From contig CAYPNT010000029.1 of the NCBI GenBank assembly GCA_964412235.1, positions 1-31,623 on the forward strand: a stretch of DNA of 31,623 nt, written 5' to 3'. Positions within the stretch are counted from its first letter, which is position 1; every line of letters starts with the position of its first letter. Made by a program: the position numbers and the translations under genes. The notes below the pieces were generated by a model that was not told where the DNA came from, made no database searches, and saw only the letters and a list, made by a program, of their open reading frames with translations. This DNA comes from JAYZQT01 sp964412235. GTDB lineage: Bacteria > Pseudomonadota > Alphaproteobacteria > MPNO01 > UBA830. Below are positions 15,777-24,540 of this stretch, piece by piece.

Positions 15777-15783
15777 CAGGGAA

Positions 15784-16821
15784 ATGACGAACTTTACAAA
15801 ATCGCTTTTGGCCGGGGTGATGGCCGGTGCTTTTATTTGCGCCTCAGCGACCGGCGCTGTGGCGGCGATGGACTTTCAGGGCAAAACGATCAAGATCGTT
15901 ATACCTTATGGTCCAGGTGGCACCTACGACAAATACGGTGTCACTTTTTCAAATCATCTTGGAAAACATATTCCAGGTAACCCCAATATCATATTACAAC
16001 ACATGCCCGGTGCTGGGGGCGCTAAAGCAATGAATTGGGCGTACAACGTGATGCCTAGAAATGGCCTGAATATGATTGTTCCGCTCGATAATGGCGTCAC
16101 AAATCAACTTATGCGGCCAAAAAAAATGCGTTATGACGCCCGTAACTTTATCTGGGTTGGCTCGAGTAACCAAACCAATGTGGTAATGGTGGTTCGCACC
16201 GATAGCGGTATTTCTAAGTTGGAAGACCTTAAAACAAAATCGATCATTGGCAGTACCAGCGGAAAAAATTCTTCTGGCTACATAAATCCAATGCTTTTCA
16301 AGGGCTTGTTCAATTACAAAATTAAGATGGTTACAGGGTATAAAGGATCGTCAAAATCGATTTTTGCGATGGAACAAGGTGAATCTAAAATGGCCGCCTT
16401 TAATTGGCTTGCTTGGGCATCGAAAGTACCCCATTGGTTTAAGGGCGAGAAGCCATTTGCTCGTGCGATCGCGCAGATTGGAATTTTTAGAGATCCAGAC
16501 CTACCTAAAACAGTACCGATGGCGAGTGAGTTGGTAAGTGACCCTCTTGATAAAAAAGTAGTCCAGTTTCTCGGTGTTGCAGGGCTTCTTGGGCGTGGTT
16601 TGGCGTTACCGCCAGGCGTTGATATGGGAACGGTCAAAATCCTTCGCACCGCGTACAATAAGATGAATGCCGATCCCGCTTTCGCGGCTGAGTTAAAGAA
16701 ACGTAAATTAAGGTTGATACCTTCAACCGGTGAAGAAATTCAAAAGGTGGTAAATGAGTCGGTGTCTAATGCTGATCCAGTGGTGGTGGCTCACGCTCGC
16801 AAACTAATTTATGGAAAATAA
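15784..16821 (+). CDS. Tripartite tricarboxylate transporter solute-binding protein (Bug/TctC family)
   Basis: A 345-residue periplasmic binding protein. Residues 1-28 are a signal peptide (basic start, hydrophobic core LLAGVMAGAFICA, cleavage after AVA). The Bug-family loop PYGPGGTYD (41-49) would bind a carboxylate of the ligand, and MPGAGG (74-79) is the second conserved loop. Bug proteins capture small carboxylic acids or similar compounds and deliver them to TctA/TctB membrane partners; neither partner is encoded in the window, so this is an orphan that must use a distant transporter or act as a sensor. The ligand is unknown. Strong ribosome binding site upstream and strong terminator downstream indicate a well-expressed single-gene transcript. 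Confidence 0.88.
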   Translation: MTNFTKSLLAGVMAGAFICASATGAVAAMDFQGKTIKIVIPYGPGGTYDKYGVTFSNHLGKHIPGNPNIILQHMPGAGGAKAMNWAYNVMPRNGLNMIVPLDNGVTNQLMRPKKMRYDARNFIWVGSSNQTNVVMVVRTDSGISKLEDLKTKSIIGSTSGKNSSGYINPMLFKGLFNYKIKMVTGYKGSSKSIFAMEQGESKMAAFNWLAWASKVPHWFKGEKPFARAIAQIGIFRDPDLPKTVPMASELVSDPLDKKVVQFLGVAGLLGRGLALPPGVDMGTVKILRTAYNKMNADPAFAAELKKRKLRLIPSTGEEIQKVVNESVSNADPVVVAHARKLIYGK

Positions 16822-16863
16822 TGAGAAAAGTTTATAATGGTTAGTCCATAAATACTAATCATC

Positions 16864-16898
16864 AAACTGGCCAGATTACTATCTGGCCAGTTTTTTTT
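16864..16898 (+). terminator. Strong intrinsic terminator
   Basis: AAACTGGCCAG (16864-16874) pairs perfectly with CTGGCCAGTTT (16883-16893) around an eight-base loop, and the right arm runs into eight T (16891-16898). It ends the solute-binding protein transcript 43 bases after the stop. The opposite strand has only a short T run, so it may also slow transcription arriving from cobT, which ends at 16911. Confidence 0.93.
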
Positions 16899-16910
16899 AT
16901 ACAGTTCCTA

Positions 16911-18782
16911 TTAAGCTGCGTAATCCGCGCGACGGGCATGTGAGCGAGGACTATAAGATCCGTCATCAAACAATTCTGCGAGGCGGTCCATCATTATACC
17001 GCCAAGTTGTTCAGCATCCATAATGGTCACCGCTCGGTTATAGTAGCGTGTTACATCATGTCCAATGCCGATAGCTGTCAATTCTACCTCGCTTTGGCTT
17101 TCCAGCATCGTGATGACTTCCCGTAGGTGCCGTTCCAGATAATTGCCCGGGTTAACAGAAAGGGTTGAGTCGTCCACCGGCGCCCCATCCGATATAACCA
17201 TCAAAATTTTACGCTGTTCTTGGCGATGAACCATTCTACTATGAGCCCAGAGTAACGCCTCGCCATCTATATTTTCTTTTAAAAGGCCCTCCCGGAGCAT
17301 CAAGCCTAGGGATTTTCGAGCTCTTCGCCAGGGGGCGTCAGCAGACTTATACAAGATATGGCGTAGATCATTCAGACGCCCCGGGCCAGTTGGTTTTCCC
17401 TCGGCCAACCATTTTTCCCTGGCCTGGCCGCCTTTCCAGGCTCTCGTTGTAAAACCAAGGATCTCTACTTTCACACCACAACGTTCGAGCGTCCGCGCTA
17501 ATATATCTGCGCTCATCGCGGCGACCGTTATAGGACGGCCGCGCATAGAACCCGAATTGTCAATCAGTAAAGTGACAATAGTGTCTCGAAATTCGGTTTC
17601 TTTTTCGACTTTGTAGGATAGAGGGTGTAGGGGGTTGGTTACTACTCTAGATAAACGGCCCGCATCGAGAAGCCCCTCTTCAAGATCAAATTCCCAGGAT
17701 CTTGATTGCTGTGCAAGGAGTTTGCGTTGTAGTCTATTCGCCAGCCTACCAATTATACCTTGCAGGCTGGCGAGCTGTTGGTCCAGATGATTGCGTAATC
17801 GATTAAGCTCGTCCGGATCGCAAAGATCATCCGCTTGGACTATTTCATCAAATTCGGCGGTATATGGGCGATATAAGGGTCCCCGTTGTCCCGGCCCCTG
17901 GCCTTCTTTACGCTGTTGCTGCTGTGATTGCTCCCCATCCTCATCCCCGGTTCCAGGCATCATTTCTTCCTGGCCTTGTTCCGAGAGGGAATCGTCCCCC
18001 TCTTCGACTTCCATGTCGTCCATCTCAGAGGACTCCTCGCCCGACATTTCTGCTGACACACCTTCCATGTCCGCGTCTTCCGCATCTGCATCCTCTGCAT
18101 CCTGGTCGTCGGATTCTTCCCCTTGTTCTCCTTCTTGTTGATCTGCAGCTTCCGCGTCTTCGTCGATTAGTTCCAATTCTACAAGAAGTTCGGTGAGTGC
18201 TTCTGCATATGCTGCTTGGTCTTCAATCGAATTTGATAATGTATCGAAGTCTGTGTCTATCTTATCATCTATCCAATCACGCCAAAGGCTAACTAGCTGT
18301 TTACCACCTTCAGGTAGTTTTTCGCCGGTTAACTTTTCCCGCACCATCAGTCCTATCGCCTCTGATAAAGGAGCATCTTCGCGCACATTAACCCTCGTGT
18401 AGCCAAAGGCGTCGCACTTTTCTTCTAACGATGCGCGTAAGTTGTTAGCAACGCCTTTCATCATGCGGCTACCAAGTGCCTCACACCGCACACGTTCGAG
18501 AGTTTCGAAAACGGCAACAGCGTTTTCTCCATGCGGCGAACGTGATGCGTGTAAGGTTTCATCGTGGAAACGCATTCTTAGTGCCATGGCGTCCGCCTCC
18601 CCCCTCAGCGCTGCGACCTCCTTTTCGGTAAAATCGCGGGAGGGTATCGGAAGACGCGCTTGGTTATCTACGAGCCGAGCCTCAGAACCATAGACGAGCG
18701 TTATATCTTCTCGCTCCGCGATAGCTCGCATGGCGGCCGCTGTGACCCGCCGAAATTCTTCAGCTGGTTGATTTTCGCTCAT
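16911..18782 (-). CDS. cobT: Aerobic cobaltochelatase subunit CobT
   Basis: A 623-residue subunit of the CobNST cobaltochelatase, which inserts Co2+ into hydrogenobyrinic acid a,c-diamide during aerobic vitamin B12 synthesis with ATP hydrolysis. The N-terminal 200 residues are helical. Residues about 210-290 form a very acidic, Asp/Glu/Ser/Gln-rich linker, as usual in CobT. The C-terminal von Willebrand A domain has the MIDAS motif DNSGSM with D408, S410 and S412. The ATG lies three bases after the cobS stop, so the two subunits are co-translated. CobT assembles with CobS into a ring complex similar to the BchI/BchD magnesium chelatase. The large CobN subunit is not in this window. Confidence 0.95.
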   Translation of the reverse strand: MSENQPAEEFRRVTAAAMRAIAEREDITLVYGSEARLVDNQARLPIPSRDFTEKEVAALRGEADAMALRMRFHDETLHASRSPHGENAVAVFETLERVRCEALGSRMMKGVANNLRASLEEKCDAFGYTRVNVREDAPLSEAIGLMVREKLTGEKLPEGGKQLVSLWRDWIDDKIDTDFDTLSNSIEDQAAYAEALTELLVELELIDEDAEAADQQEGEQGEESDDQDAEDADAEDADMEGVSAEMSGEESSEMDDMEVEEGDDSLSEQGQEEMMPGTGDEDGEQSQQQQRKEGQGPGQRGPLYRPYTAEFDEIVQADDLCDPDELNRLRNHLDQQLASLQGIIGRLANRLQRKLLAQQSRSWEFDLEEGLLDAGRLSRVVTNPLHPLSYKVEKETEFRDTIVTLLIDNSGSMRGRPITVAAMSADILARTLERCGVKVEILGFTTRAWKGGQAREKWLAEGKPTGPGRLNDLRHILYKSADAPWRRARKSLGLMLREGLLKENIDGEALLWAHSRMVHRQEQRKILMVISDGAPVDDSTLSVNPGNYLERHLREVITMLESQSEVELTAIGIGHDVTRYYNRAVTIMDAEQLGGIMMDRLAELFDDGSYSPRSHARRADYAA

Positions 18783-18785
18783 TTC

Positions 18786-19793
18786 TCAAGCAGCTGTCTG
18801 TGTTGCCTTGAGTTCGGGCAACTCTTCGCCAAAACAGCGTTGGTAGTATTCAGCAACAGTCGTTCTTTCCAACTCGTCACATTTATTGAGAAAGGTCATA
18901 CGAAAAGCGGTGCCGATATCTCCCAGTATTTCGTGGTTTTCCGCCCAGGTTATAACCGTTCGGGGTGACATCACAGTTGATATATCCCCTGCCATAAAGC
19001 CCGCTCGAGACAAATCAGCAACGCGAACCATTGAACTAATGATCTGCTGTCCTTCCGCATCTTTGTTGTATTTGGGACACTTTGAGAGCACAATCGCCAG
19101 TTCCTCATCGTGTGGCAAATAGTTCAGGGTTGTAACTAAATTCCATCGATCAAGCTGCCCTTGGTTAATTTGTTGCGTACCGTGATACAGCCCGGTTGTG
19201 TCGCCCAGACCTACGGTATTGGCTGTGGCTAGGAGTCGGAAAGCTGGGTGGGGTCTAAGAACGCGATTTTGATCCAATAACGTCATTTTACCATCAACTT
19301 CCAGAACCCGCTGAATTACGAACATTACATCTGGGCGACCCGCATCATATTCGTCGAATACTAGTGCAATGGGACTTTGCAATGCCCAGGGTAAAATCCC
19401 ATCCCGGAATTCTGTAACTTGTTTTCCTTCTTTTAAGACGATGGCGTCCTTACCGATGAGGTCAATTCGACTGATGTGACTATCTAGATTGACGCGAATG
19501 CAAGGCCAATTAAGACGGGCGGCAACTTGTTCAATGTGCGTAGATTTTCCTGTTCCATGATAGCCCTGGATTAGAAGACGACGGTTATGCGCGAATGCGA
19601 CGCTGATAGCGAGCGTTGTGTCGTGGTCAAAGCAATAGGCTTCGTCAATATCCGGCACATGCTCAGTCTTTTTAGAAAACGACGGAATTTCCATATCTAT
19701 ATCTAAATCAAAAACTTTACGTGCAGATACGACTTTGTCTGGTGTCTCGATATTACTTATCTGTGTTACTACGTCTTTTTTCTTAGCGACCAT
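18786..19793 (-). CDS. cobS: Aerobic cobaltochelatase subunit CobS
   Basis: The 335-residue AAA+ ATPase subunit of cobaltochelatase, of the MoxR-like group. Walker A is GYHGTGKS (77-84) and Walker B is LVFDEYD (144-150); ATANTVGLGD carries the sensor 1 Asn. It drives the cobalt insertion performed by CobN together with CobT. The length is the family norm, and GGAG lies 11 bases upstream of the ATG. It is flanked by the J-domain protein gene upstream (43 bases between cobS and that gene) and by cobT downstream (3 bases). This J-domain/cobS/cobT arrangement is common in alphaproteobacteria. Confidence 0.96.
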   Translation of the reverse strand: MVAKKKDVVTQISNIETPDKVVSARKVFDLDIDMEIPSFSKKTEHVPDIDEAYCFDHDTTLAISVAFAHNRRLLIQGYHGTGKSTHIEQVAARLNWPCIRVNLDSHISRIDLIGKDAIVLKEGKQVTEFRDGILPWALQSPIALVFDEYDAGRPDVMFVIQRVLEVDGKMTLLDQNRVLRPHPAFRLLATANTVGLGDTTGLYHGTQQINQGQLDRWNLVTTLNYLPHDEELAIVLSKCPKYNKDAEGQQIISSMVRVADLSRAGFMAGDISTVMSPRTVITWAENHEILGDIGTAFRMTFLNKCDELERTTVAEYYQRCFGEELPELKATQTAA

Positions 19794-19836
19794 CTATTCT
19801 ATTTCTCCAAGCGTAGGCCAAAAAAAACGAGCTGCG

Positions 19837-20421
19837 CTACATTAGGCGCTCGCAGTCCCGTAACGTCTTATAGGCACTATTCACCGATTTTAAACGGTCT
19901 TCTGCCTTTTTGTCGCCCCCGTTAGCATCGGGATGCAGCATTTTAACAAGAATTTTGTACCGTTGTTTTACATCGGTAATGGTGATGGGTGCAACAAGGC
20001 CTAAAACATTTACTGCATCCCTCTCAGCGGGTGTGAACTTCTGTGTTTGAGTGCCCACAGGTTGTTTTGTGACTTCGGCGTAATTTGTATCCCCAAGTAT
20101 CTTCAAGGGGTCCTTTACGTTTACGTTTAGTGCTGGGCCTTGCTTGCCTAAGGGCCAGGTTGGGCGCCTCCATACTGTGTCACATCGAATTTCCGCTTCT
20201 ATTGCCGGTTCATCCATACCTGCATGGTAGTTCCAATTGGCATTGTATTCCCGGATATGCTCCAAACATAAAAACTGATAAACCTGGACCTCATCCCGTG
20301 ATCGTGGTGCAGGATATTTACCCAGCTTGCTGCAATTGGGATGAGCGCATTCTTCCGACGTTGAGTCCGTGTTGGGTTGGTTTGTTGTCGTGTTATGTAT
20401 ATCGAATGGCGGATCCGTCAT
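19837..20421 (-). CDS. J-domain (DnaJ-like) protein with N-terminal Cys/His cluster
   Basis: A 194-residue protein with a C-terminal J domain (about 135-192, HPD at 163-165) of the kind that stimulates DnaK ATPase. The canonical DnaJ zinc domain is absent. The N-terminal half instead carries C25-x4-C30 and C52-x2-H55 (SEECAHPNC, FLCLEH), which could bind one metal ion. The family is regularly found next to cobS/cobT, so a role in chelatase assembly has been an easy guess, but this is unproven. Start: ATG at 20421; a TTG at 20460 would add 13 residues and has an AGG just before it, so the longer form cannot be ruled out. Divergent from bolA across about 106 bases. Confidence 0.88.
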   Translation of the reverse strand: MTDPPFDIHNTTTNQPNTDSTSEECAHPNCSKLGKYPAPRSRDEVQVYQFLCLEHIREYNANWNYHAGMDEPAIEAEIRCDTVWRRPTWPLGKQGPALNVNVKDPLKILGDTNYAEVTKQPVGTQTQKFTPAERDAVNVLGLVAPITITDVKQRYKILVKMLHPDANGGDKKAEDRLKSVNSAYKTLRDCERLM

Positions 20422-20527
20422 GGTTATAGTATGAGTGTAGTAAATTTGACGTGCAAGCAAAGACCTGCCGCCTGGCGCGTTGGCTTTTGAAGTCTATGTA
20501 AAGAGATATAGGAACTGTGACCAATAT

Positions 20528-20788
20528 ATGAGCTTAGCTAGCAATATTGAAACAAAACTTAGAGTAGCATTTGAACCCGAGTTTCTATTGGTTGTTGATG
20601 AGTCTCATCTACACGCTGGCCATATGGGGGCGCGGCCTGAAGGGGAAACCCATTTCCGTGTTGAGATAACGTCATCCGTATTCCAAAAAAAAACTCGGGT
20701 AGACCAACAGCGAATGGTTTATGACGTTCTGCAGCATGAACTAGCAGGCCCGGTACATGCATTGGCATTATCGACACGCTCCCCATGA
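20528..20788 (+). CDS. BolA family protein
   Basis: An 86-residue BolA-like protein. The core is complete: VVDESHLHAGH, GETHFRVEI, RVDQQRMVYDVL and ELAGPVHALAL. BolA proteins pair with monothiol glutaredoxins through a [2Fe-2S] cluster, using the conserved His residues, and take part in iron-sulphur trafficking and stress responses; some act as transcriptional regulators. I chose the ATG at 20528 because the conserved family start (short tail, then helix 1 with KL) begins here; an in-frame TTG at 20480 would add 16 unrelated residues. AGGA at 20510-20513 lies 14 bases upstream, a loose fit. The glutaredoxin gene is not in the window. Confidence 0.92.
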   Translation: MSLASNIETKLRVAFEPEFLLVVDESHLHAGHMGARPEGETHFRVEITSSVFQKKTRVDQQRMVYDVLQHELAGPVHALALSTRSP

Positions 20789-20825
20789 AAAACCCCGCCC
20801 ATATTTCAATGGAAACTTTGTGACC

Positions 20826-20843
20826 GCTAAGCTTTCGCTTAGC
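20826..20843. repeat. Perfect hairpin between convergent genes
   Basis: GCTAAGC (20826-20832) and GCTTAGC (20837-20843) form a seven-base perfect stem with loop TTTC, placed 37 bases after bolA and 31 bases after the convergent DUF2889 gene. Neither strand has a T run behind it, so it is either a terminator that needs a factor or an mRNA-end stabiliser. Confidence 0.5.
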
Positions 20844-20874
20844 ATCACTCGACGTTCACACCATACTGGAAGTT

Positions 20875-21438
20875 CTACGGTTTACTGGGCTCATAAAATG
20901 TAGGGTACTCCTCTCGTATCTTTTCACCGTCCGAAGCCCATACGTGACACGTGTTTATAGGTGGGCGGGAAACTTCTTCAGGCTTGTGATCTGTATTAGC
21001 GGGCGAGGAGTTTGACCATCGAATAGTATGAAATGCCACGGTGGCGATAGGTCGAAGCATATCTACTAAATGCGCGCATCCCTTTGAACCGCCTAAATTC
21101 TTTTTTATCTGGTAATTCCACCCCGGGCCAATTTTCAACCCTTTTACCTTCTGAAATGATGGTAAGATTCTTGGACACAATTCATAGGGCCCGGCATCTG
21201 CTACTACTTCCAATTGGCGGACAATAAACTTGTGATCTACTGTTAGTCTTATCCACATGTCATGCAGTGGTTCACCGGGTTTTATAGTGCCCCGATATTC
21301 ATTGAAGAAAGAATAGGCCTTAAGGTCGGTTAGGTGGCCCTCAATGTCCCATAACCCGTCAGCGCGCCTAAAGCTCTGACATTCTATGGTACGAGTGTGA
21401 ATGCTTTCGCGCGTAATATTTGTCTCTGATAATGGCAT
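20875..21438 (-). CDS. DUF2889 domain-containing protein
   Basis: A 187-residue cytosolic protein of the DUF2889 family, function unknown. Typical family segments are FRRADGLWDIEGHLTD near the N-terminus, GEPLHDMWIRLTVD in the middle, and CAHLVDMLRPIATVAFHTI near the C-terminus. The conserved His and Asp residues suggest a ligand site, but I see no known catalytic motif. It is the last gene of the aroK-aroB-CorC-like run, 18 bases after the preceding stop. The last 30 residues (after VSRPPINTC) are less conserved. Confidence 0.88.
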   Translation of the reverse strand: MPLSETNITRESIHTRTIECQSFRRADGLWDIEGHLTDLKAYSFFNEYRGTIKPGEPLHDMWIRLTVDHKFIVRQLEVVADAGPYELCPRILPSFQKVKGLKIGPGWNYQIKKNLGGSKGCAHLVDMLRPIATVAFHTIRWSNSSPANTDHKPEEVSRPPINTCHVWASDGEKIREEYPTFYEPSKP

Positions 21439-21456
21439 TTAGTGTTCCGTTTGACT

Positions 21457-22749
21457 TTATTCAACTTCGTGTTTTTTAGGAAATTCTTCCATCTCTTTTA
21501 AGCGGATAGATGTAATTCGGTTTCCCTGGCGTCTGATTACCTCAAAACGAAATCCATGAAAATTAAAAATCTGCCCAACCTGCGGAATAAGCTTTGCTTC
21601 ATGAATGACAAGGCCTGCAATTGTTGCGACCTCTTGATCTGGGAGATCCCAGTCAAAACGGCGATTTAGATCGCGGACAGTTACACCTCCAGAAATCACG
21701 AAAGAGCCGTCACGTTGCGGTCTCACACCTATCGGTACGACATCGTGTTCGTCGGAAATATCTCCTACGATCTCTTCCAGGATGTCTTCCAACGTAATTA
21801 CACCCATTAGGGCGCCGTATTCATCTACTACCAGGGCAAAATGTTCTCGTCGTTCTCGGAATGCTTGTAATTGGCTTAAGAGCGTCGTTGATTCAGGGAT
21901 AAACCAGGGTGGCGTGGCAATACGGTCAATTTCTAGGGCATCAAGATCCCCTCGATGCGCGTGAACCTCGCGTAATAACGCCTTGGCATGCATAACACCG
22001 ATGATATTGTCTGGGGATTCGCGCCATAGAGGTATTCGTGTATAGGGACTTTCTAATGCAGCCTCTACAATTTCGCTCGTTGTCTGCGATTCGTCTATCA
22101 TAAAAATATCTTGCCGATGTTGCATCACCATCTCTACGTCAACGTCTGCGAGATCCAATATGCTATGAAGCATCGCTCGTTCATGTTGTTCCATCCCCCC
22201 GCCCGCCCGATGCAGTTCTATGGCGCCACGGAGTTCTTCGACGGTGGCGCCCCAATCACCGGTGTAATCTGATTTCATGCCTAACATTTTCTGTAGGCCG
22301 CGTGTGACAAACTGTAGTGATGCCATGATGGGACCTAACAGCCGGACTAGCACCAGAAAAGTGGGGGCTATTGCAAGAGCTAATCGATCAGCATTTCCAA
22401 AAGCATATGTTTTGGGAAGAATTTCTCCAAAAATAAGAATTAAAAAGGTCATAGCAATAGTTGCATAGACGACCCCGGGTTCCCCAAACCAACTTATTAA
22501 AACGCTCGTTGCTAGCGCGGACCCAAGGATATTGACGAGGTTATTTCCCAGAAGGATTGTACCTATCATTCTATCTTGATCGCTACGTAATCGATTAACT
22601 ATAACCGCACGCCGGTTACCTTTTGATGCTAATTGAAAAAAGCGCGGTCTTGACGCTGCCGTAAGCGCTGTTTCTGAACTGGAAAAAAAACCTGATAAAA
22701 CAAGTAAAACCGCTATTCCAACTATTGTTGCAAGAGTACCTATCTCCAT
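21457..22749 (-). CDS. HlyC/CorC (CNNM) family transporter with CBS domains
   Basis: A 430-residue inner-membrane protein. Residues 1 to about 190 form the DUF21/CNNM membrane domain with the early motif FFSSSETALTAAS and several hydrophobic helices. A CBS pair follows at about 205-330 and a CorC_HlyC domain at about 345-425. Homologues are linked to Mg2+/Co2+ efflux or magnesium homeostasis; haemolysin is a historical label. The gene directly follows aroB (32 bases), a neighbourhood conserved in Rhodospirillales that need not imply a shared pathway. The domain layout and length are normal. Confidence 0.92.
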   Translation of the reverse strand: MEIGTLATIVGIAVLLVLSGFFSSSETALTAASRPRFFQLASKGNRRAVIVNRLRSDQDRMIGTILLGNNLVNILGSALATSVLISWFGEPGVVYATIAMTFLILIFGEILPKTYAFGNADRLALAIAPTFLVLVRLLGPIMASLQFVTRGLQKMLGMKSDYTGDWGATVEELRGAIELHRAGGGMEQHERAMLHSILDLADVDVEMVMQHRQDIFMIDESQTTSEIVEAALESPYTRIPLWRESPDNIIGVMHAKALLREVHAHRGDLDALEIDRIATPPWFIPESTTLLSQLQAFRERREHFALVVDEYGALMGVITLEDILEEIVGDISDEHDVVPIGVRPQRDGSFVISGGVTVRDLNRRFDWDLPDQEVATIAGLVIHEAKLIPQVGQIFNFHGFRFEVIRRQGNRITSIRLKEMEEFPKKHEVE

Positions 22750-22781
22750 AAAGACCTTCGAATCCGTCTAGATTGGTTAAA

Positions 22782-23897
22782 TTAGCTATTTGGTTCCTTT
22801 AGTAGACGTTCCACCGCTGCTAGATCTACATTGTCAGAAACAAACGTCTCTCCAATGTCCCGGATTAATATAAAGGTATTTCGCCCATTCTTATTCTTTT
22901 TATCGTGAGACATATGTGCCAATAATTTATGGGCGTCCCACTGTCGATTTTGAATTTCTCGGAATTTGGTCATAAGTCCAATTTTATTGAAATGATTTTG
23001 GGTGCGGGTGAGACCCCCCGAGCTAAAAAATCCCATATTGTGGGATAATTTGCATGCAAGGGTCATACCTATGGAAACTGCTTCGCCGTGGTTTAATTCT
23101 GAACCAAATTCAGTTTCTGCTTCCAACGCATGACCAAATGTATGACCAAAGTTTAATAACGCGCGAGTTCTGCGCTCATACTCGTCTTCGGCAACAATTG
23201 CCGCCTTGATTGCACAGCTTTGATAAATAGCATAACTCAGAGCCTCAAACTCACGGTTAACTATGGCATTGCCGCTTTGTTCAAGCCATTTAAAAAATTT
23301 AGCATCTCTTATTAGGCCGTATTTAACTACCTCGGCGTAACCCGCAAACATTTCTCGCTGGGGTAACGAATTGAGAACGTCAGTGTCCGTAATCACGAGA
23401 TTCGGTTGGTAAAATGCACCTAAAAGGTTTTTACCATGTTCTGTATTTATTCCGGTTTTTCCGCCAACTGCACTGTCAACTTGTGCTAGCAAGGTAGTAG
23501 GTACCTGTATAAAATTAATTCCTCTGAGGATGATACTGGCGGCGAAGCCTGTTATGTCGCCTACCACCCCCCCGCCGAGGGCTATTAGTGTAGACCCGCG
23601 TTCGGGTATTTCATCCAGAACCCTGTTTGTTACCATCTCAATAGTTTTAAATGTTTTTGTGCTTTCGCTCGCGGGTAAGACGATGGTGTGAGATTGTATG
23701 GCTGCTTCGGCTAACGATTTCTGAATTGGTGATAAATAAAGTGGCGCAACATTTTCGTCAGTGATAATCCAACAGTTTCCAGTTCCGATGGAATTGCGAA
23801 TTATCATACCCGCAGACTTTAGTAAGCCTTTACCTATCATAATATCGTAGGAGCGCTCACCAAGTTTAACTGTAAGTTTATCTGACACGCTTGACAC
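22782..23897 (-). CDS. aroB: 3-dehydroquinate synthase
   Basis: A 371-residue enzyme of the shikimate pathway that turns 3-deoxy-D-arabino-heptulosonate 7-phosphate into 3-dehydroquinate with NAD+ and a divalent metal. NAD is bound by GGGVVGD (108-114), and DSAVGGKTG (141-149) is part of the active site. The metal ligands are expected at E189, H252 (NFGHTFGHALE) and H270 (LNHGEAV). Translation starts at a GTG, either at 23897 or at the second GTG three codons later; neither has a good ribosome binding site, so coupling to aroK 19 bases upstream is likely. The length fits the family. Confidence 0.96.
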   Translation of the reverse strand: MSSVSDKLTVKLGERSYDIMIGKGLLKSAGMIIRNSIGTGNCWIITDENVAPLYLSPIQKSLAEAAIQSHTIVLPASESTKTFKTIEMVTNRVLDEIPERGSTLIALGGGVVGDITGFAASIILRGINFIQVPTTLLAQVDSAVGGKTGINTEHGKNLLGAFYQPNLVITDTDVLNSLPQREMFAGYAEVVKYGLIRDAKFFKWLEQSGNAIVNREFEALSYAIYQSCAIKAAIVAEDEYERRTRALLNFGHTFGHALEAETEFGSELNHGEAVSIGMTLACKLSHNMGFFSSGGLTRTQNHFNKIGLMTKFREIQNRQWDAHKLLAHMSHDKKNKNGRNTFILIRDIGETFVSDNVDLAAVERLLKEPNS

Positions 23898-23916
23898 CGA
23901 GATTTTTTATTTTGTT

Positions 23917-24480
23917 TTATCCTTTTAAATGGCTCTCAAGAGCTCTAATCGCACTTTCTACTATCTCACTGGCCTCAACATTACTGGTACTAAGCACAAG
24001 ATCAGCCTTTTCGTATGTCGGATAGCGCTCTTTCATCAATCTTGCTAGTGTTTGTCTTTTATTAGCCGTTTTTAGAAGAGGTCGATCATTGCGTCGTGAT
24101 ACACGTCTTAATGTGGTATCAAGATCAGCTTTGAGCCATATAGAAATAGCATGTTGAGCGATATTTTTTCGCGTCTCCTTGTTTAAAAATGCACCTCCAC
24201 CTGTCGCAATTACTAATGCTGATTTGTTCAATAAACGCGCTATTATTCGTTGTTCACCATCCCTAAAGAACTCTTCTCCGTAACGAGAAAAAATTTCTTC
24301 TATTTTGCAGTTTGCAGCTGTTTCTATTTCGACGTCCGCATCAACAAAATCCAAATCTAAACTTTGGGCGAGTTTTTGTCCGATATATGTTTTGCCTGCA
24401 CCCATTAAACCAACGAGAACAATGGGTTGAGCTTTAACATTCTCTTTAAAGGATCGGATTGTTTTTTTTGTGGGCGTCAT
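23917..24480 (-). CDS. aroK: Shikimate kinase
   Basis: A 187-residue P-loop kinase that phosphorylates shikimate at the 3-hydroxyl with ATP. Walker A is GLMGAGKT (24-31), the shikimate-binding Asp lies in FVDADVE, and the GGG loop follows at 94-96 (ATGGGAF). The lid has RNDRPLL. It is the first gene of the operon aroK-aroB-CorC-like-DUF2889, on the minus strand. The 15 extra N-terminal residues before the first strand are common in alphaproteobacteria. The upstream 221-base spacer is shared with a divergent operon. Confidence 0.95.
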   Translation of the reverse strand: MTPTKKTIRSFKENVKAQPIVLVGLMGAGKTYIGQKLAQSLDLDFVDADVEIETAANCKIEEIFSRYGEEFFRDGEQRIIARLLNKSALVIATGGGAFLNKETRKNIAQHAISIWLKADLDTTLRRVSRRNDRPLLKTANKRQTLARLMKERYPTYEKADLVLSTSNVEASEIVESAIRALESHLKG

Positions 24481-24540
24481 TTAATCCAAAAAGGTCCGCT
24501 AAATAAAGAATGTGCTTGTGTGCAATTTTAGCCCTTAGCG

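Larger units (their letters stand above)
15435..15783. other. 349-base intergenic region between divergent genes
   Basis: This spacer separates the nitroreductase (-) and the solute-binding protein (+) and should hold both promoters. On + I see TATACT at 15748-15753, a fair -10 box with only a poor -35 (TGTTAA, 15725-15730), and a strong ribosome binding site. AGGAGGG at 15622-15628 precedes an ATG at 15630 that opens a 12-codon frame; the spacing is too short for efficient initiation and I do not call it a gene. I see no riboswitch, tRNA or clear operator. Confidence 0.5.

Noticed and set aside
17791..18196. Plus-strand frames opposite cobT rich in Ser/Pro
   Set aside because: They mirror the acidic Asp/Glu codon run of the CobT linker and are composition artefacts.
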